Origin: Clostridium peptidivorans
GTDB lineage: Bacteria > Bacillota > Clostridia > Clostridiales > Clostridiaceae
Assembly: GCF_900205925.1 (NCBI RefSeq)
Contig: NZ_OAOD01000002.1
Span: 62,001-126,000 of the forward strand
Direction of reading: 5' to 3'
Length of the DNA: 64,000 nt
Part shown: piece by piece, positions 61,689 through 64,000 of the stretch
How the letters are laid out: each line of letters opens with the position of its first letter
Numbering within the stretch: the first letter of the stretch is position 1
Notes under the pieces: generated by a model
Database searches by the model: none
Told to the model about the DNA's origin: nothing
The model's input: the letters and a program-made list of their open reading frames with translations, nothing else
Program-made: the position numbers and the translations under genes

Positions 61689-63008
61689 CTAGAAAAATAA
61701 ATATACAATTGGTGCAGCTATAATTAAAGAGAGTACTACCCTTTCAAACCATATAATTACAATATCCTTTAAACTAATAGGAATATCTGTTGACAAAACA
61801 CAAGGCACTGATGCTGATAAAAATAGTATTTCAGATATACAAACTATTGCAATTATAAATCTTGTGCTAAACCCTGCCCCTTTGGCTATAATAGCAGGTA
61901 CATACATGTCTGCCAAAGTTATAGCACTAGCTTTTGCTGCTAATAATGGATCTGGCATTCCCAGCAATGCTGTAAAAGGATAAAATAAATATCCACCAAT
62001 ATCAAATATTTTTGTATACTCTGCAGCTAATAATGCAAGAACACCTATGGACATGATATTTGGACCAATATTTATGGCAAGTTTAATACCATCTCTAAGA
62101 TTAGCACTAATATTGTGTAATAAAGAAGGAGCTTTCTCCATGGTTTTCATTCCTTCTTCCCAAGCCCTTTTAATTGTATCACCTTTCTCTTCCGATTCTA
62201 AATCAGGTTCCACATTATTGTAATAAGTTTCTGGTTTTTTGTTTAAAGGATATATTCTTGCTGTTATAGCCGTTACAGCAAATGTAACTACTAGAGTAAT
62301 CCAGAAAAAAGCACTCCAGTGTTCCATAATTCCCAGGGTGTTTGCAACAATAATCATAAAGGTTGCAGAAACAGTTGAAAATCCAGTAGCTATTATGGCA
62401 GCTTCTTTTGTATTATATTTTCCTTCTTTATAAACTCTGTTGGTAACTAATAAGGCCAAGGAATAACTTCCTACAAAAGATGCCACTGCGTCAATTGCAG
62501 AACGCCCTGGAGTCTTCCATATTGGTCTCATTACAGATCTCATAAATACTCCTATGAATTCCATTAATCCATAATCTACAAGAAAAGCTAGGAACACAGC
62601 CCCTATAGGCACAATAGCAATTACTGGTACAACAACTGTTTTAAATACATATGGTACCATATTAGGATCTAGCAAAAATGCAGGCCCTACATTGAATATA
62701 GCCATAAATGCTGTTACTAAGCCTAATATATTTAACAAAGAAAAAACTGTAGTTGTTTTGTTTTTATTCCAAGTCTTATTAATGAAAGGTAACATGGTGC
62801 CTACGGTTATCATTATGCCACCATAAATAGGTATAAAATATGGTATTTTTCTAATCCATGTAACAATATGATCTATTGGAATCGTCTTTTTACCTGCAAA
62901 GGTAATTGAAACAAAGAACATAAATATACCAATCAAACTATAAATAACCAATTTTATTCCATTAACATTTTTGCCCTTTTTCCTAGAAGTATTTATTATA
63001 CTATTCAT
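61689..63008 (-). CDS. YjiH family membrane protein (Gate/nucleoside-recognition domain)
   Basis: The 439 residues have about 10-11 membrane helices, with two Gate-domain regions (FMRSVMRPIWKTPGRSAIDAVASFVGSYSLALLVTNRVYKEGKYN in parts, about 170-220) and AKASAITLADMYVPAIIAKGAG. The family is named for YjiH, a transporter-like protein of unknown substrate often found with amino acid catabolic genes. Its position between the fchA-like gene and the YuiF-like gene suggests histidine or product transport. GTAGGAG precedes the ATG. Confidence 0.85.
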   Translation of the reverse strand: MNSIINTSRKKGKNVNGIKLVIYSLIGIFMFFVSITFAGKKTIPIDHIVTWIRKIPYFIPIYGGIMITVGTMLPFINKTWNKNKTTTVFSLLNILGLVTAFMAIFNVGPAFLLDPNMVPYVFKTVVVPVIAIVPIGAVFLAFLVDYGLMEFIGVFMRSVMRPIWKTPGRSAIDAVASFVGSYSLALLVTNRVYKEGKYNTKEAAIIATGFSTVSATFMIIVANTLGIMEHWSAFFWITLVVTFAVTAITARIYPLNKKPETYYNNVEPDLESEEKGDTIKRAWEEGMKTMEKAPSLLHNISANLRDGIKLAINIGPNIMSIGVLALLAAEYTKIFDIGGYLFYPFTALLGMPDPLLAAKASAITLADMYVPAIIAKGAGFSTRFIIAIVCISEILFLSASVPCVLSTDIPISLKDIVIIWFERVVLSLIIAAPIVYLFF

Positions 63009-63149
63009 ACTTCTTCACTCCTACTTTAAATACTTTATACCTGAAAATTCATCAATTAGCTATAGTAACACCATTGGCCCTAAAGTAACAAAATCCTCCG
63101 CTAATATGCCTCATGGCTTTATCTATTCTATTTAATATATCTCTTTAAG

Positions 63150-63728
63150 CTAACTATATTCACTGTTGTATTGTTTTAAATAATTAATCTCCTTTTGAAA
63201 TTTCAATTTAACATCTTCACTTTTAATCAGTGGAAGATTAGCTTCTATATTTAACACACAGCCTAAAATTGCTGCATTTAAAAGTAATTTTCCTTCCTCT
63301 AGATCTGAAGAAGCATTAGGATTAGACTTTCCTTCCATTAAAATATAAAGATCAAAAATTTCTCTACAAAGCTTTCCATTGTTTAAAGGAACGGTAGCTG
63401 CTCCAATTGCAGCCTCTTGAATTGCTTGGCTTCGAGTTAATTTTTCATCTTCGGTCTCCTTAGGCATAGCATAGGCTTCTTTTATCTTTATAAAAGACTC
63501 CGTATCCTTTACCGCCCCATTAATTAAATCTTTACTGATCTCATCTAACCTATCAGCAATATAAATATACTTCTCCGCTGAAAGACCATATTCTTTTTTG
63601 ATAGATAATCTAGCTACCATACCAATAAGTCCTGCTGCCATTGCTCCTGCCAAAGCCGCTGCTGACCCTCCACCTACTGTAAAATCTCTAGAATCAATAA
63701 TTTTATTTAGTGCATCTATATAATTCAT
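63150..63728 (-). CDS. fchA: Cyclodeaminase/cyclohydrolase family protein (FchA/FtcD C-domain)
   Basis: The 192-residue helical protein matches the family of formimidoyl-THF cyclodeaminase and methenyl-THF cyclohydrolase: RDFTVGGGSAAALAGAMAAGL, then PLNNGKLCREIFDL and NPNASSDLEEGKLLLNAAI. After hutI it probably converts the 5-formimidoyl-THF made in histidine breakdown to methenyl-THF and ammonia. The sequence alone does not separate this from cyclohydrolase activity. The ATG at 63728 follows the hutI stop directly (GGATG six bases before). It may relate to the altered FolD at 3204. Confidence 0.88.
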   Translation of the reverse strand: MNYIDALNKIIDSRDFTVGGGSAAALAGAMAAGLIGMVARLSIKKEYGLSAEKYIYIADRLDEISKDLINGAVKDTESFIKIKEAYAMPKETEDEKLTRSQAIQEAAIGAATVPLNNGKLCREIFDLYILMEGKSNPNASSDLEEGKLLLNAAILGCVLNIEANLPLIKSEDVKLKFQKEINYLKQYNSEYS

Positions 63729-63729
63729 C

Positions 63730-64000
63730 TTAAACATCCTTTTTCACAGTATTGTTTATAAAGGAAAACCCTGATAAGTTATTTTCTATTACAACCTTTC
63801 CCCTCTTTATAACCTTTTCTACTACATTCCCGCCCAAACGATATACCACATCTTCATAGGTATCAACATCCCATATTTGAATATCTGCAAGTTTTCCAAC
63901 TTCAAGGGATCCTCTATCATGTTCTAAGCCAAGAGCAATTGCCCCACCCAAAGTAGCTGCTCTTAAAGCTTCTGCAGCACTCATTCTATGCCTTCTACAG
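63730..64000 (-). CDS. hutI: Imidazolonepropionase (C-terminal part, runs off the window)
   Basis: The last 90 codons are present. The pattern RMSAAEALRAATLGGAIALGLEHDRGSLEVGKLADIQIWDVDTYEDVVYRLGGN (in parts) is the amidohydrolase C-terminus typical of HutI, including the return of the peptide to the beta-sandwich domain. HutI opens 4-imidazolone-5-propionate to formiminoglutamate. The stop codon is two bases before the fchA-like ATG, so they are co-transcribed. The start and active site are outside the window. Confidence 0.9.
   Translation of the reverse strand, partial: CRRHRMSAAEALRAATLGGAIALGLEHDRGSLEVGKLADIQIWDVDTYEDVVYRLGGNVVEKVIKRGKVVIENNLSGFSFINNTVKKDV

Noticed and set aside
1..64000. 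tRNA and rRNA genes, prophage, plasmid-type genes
   Set aside because: None could be recognised by sequence on either strand; all sizeable gaps are accounted for by leaders, hairpins or AT-rich spacers.

Overview
The window is about 64 kb of AT-rich, gene-dense, low-GC Gram-positive chromosome. A complete spoIIIAA-AH operon, spoVD, the Asp23/NusB/FolD/XseAB/IspA block and a meso-diaminopimelate MurE point to an endospore-forming anaerobe of Clostridium sensu stricto. The histidine-degradation genes at the right end would suit an amino-acid-fermenting member, perhaps near C. tetani or C. cochlearium; the species is inference. Almost every gene is on the minus strand, so the text runs from right (upstream) to left (downstream). 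Only rqcH (21448-23181) and one unknown gene (56470-56877) are on the plus strand.

From right to left: (1) 58.7-64 kb: a histidine-utilisation cluster (hutI fragment, FchA-like folate enzyme, YjiH-type and YuiF-type membrane proteins, hutH). (2) 55.4-58.6 kb: a T-box-controlled brnQ, an unknown gene and deoC. (3) 47-55.3 kb: a Lon-family protease with a degenerate ATPase part, an ECF sigma/DUF4179 anti-sigma pair, ychF, a MerR-methyltransferase fusion and a DegT aminotransferase. (4) 45.7-47 kb: a gene-poor stretch with two large, related hairpin elements in inverted orientation and a small Rpn-like gene fragment. (5) 30.8-45.7 kb: the division and cell-wall cluster mraZ-rsmH-ftsL-spoVD-murE-murF-mraY-ftsW-ftsQ-DUF881-sbp-DUF881-yggS-sepF-yggT-ylmH-divIVA, with a MraZ operator; murD, murG, ftsA and ftsZ are not here. 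(6) 23.6-30.7 kb: aroB-mtnN-aroF, a DksA-like gene, lspA, rluD and a PyrR attenuator ahead of pyrR-uraA. (7) 19.4-23.5 kb: rqcH, dapF and a lipoprotein gene. (8) 12.6-19.3 kb: a type IV pilus/pseudopilus operon running into aroK, pepP and efp. (9) 0-10.7 kb: a zinc-ribbon protein gene, spoIIIAA-AH, yqhY-nusB-folD-xseA-xseB-ispA, then an OLE RNA with the start of its protein partner OapA.

Most notable points: an OLE RNA with its own near-consensus promoter followed by a TTG-started oapA; a FolD in which the conserved catalytic lysine is glutamine, with an FchA-family protein in the same window that might supply the lost cyclohydrolase step; a Lon-family protease that has lost both Walker motifs but keeps its Ser/Lys dyad; a paired long-hairpin repeat next to mraZ; and a hairpin placed between the Shine-Dalgarno sequence and the start codon of mraY. 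No rRNA, tRNA, CRISPR array, complete insertion sequence or prophage was seen.
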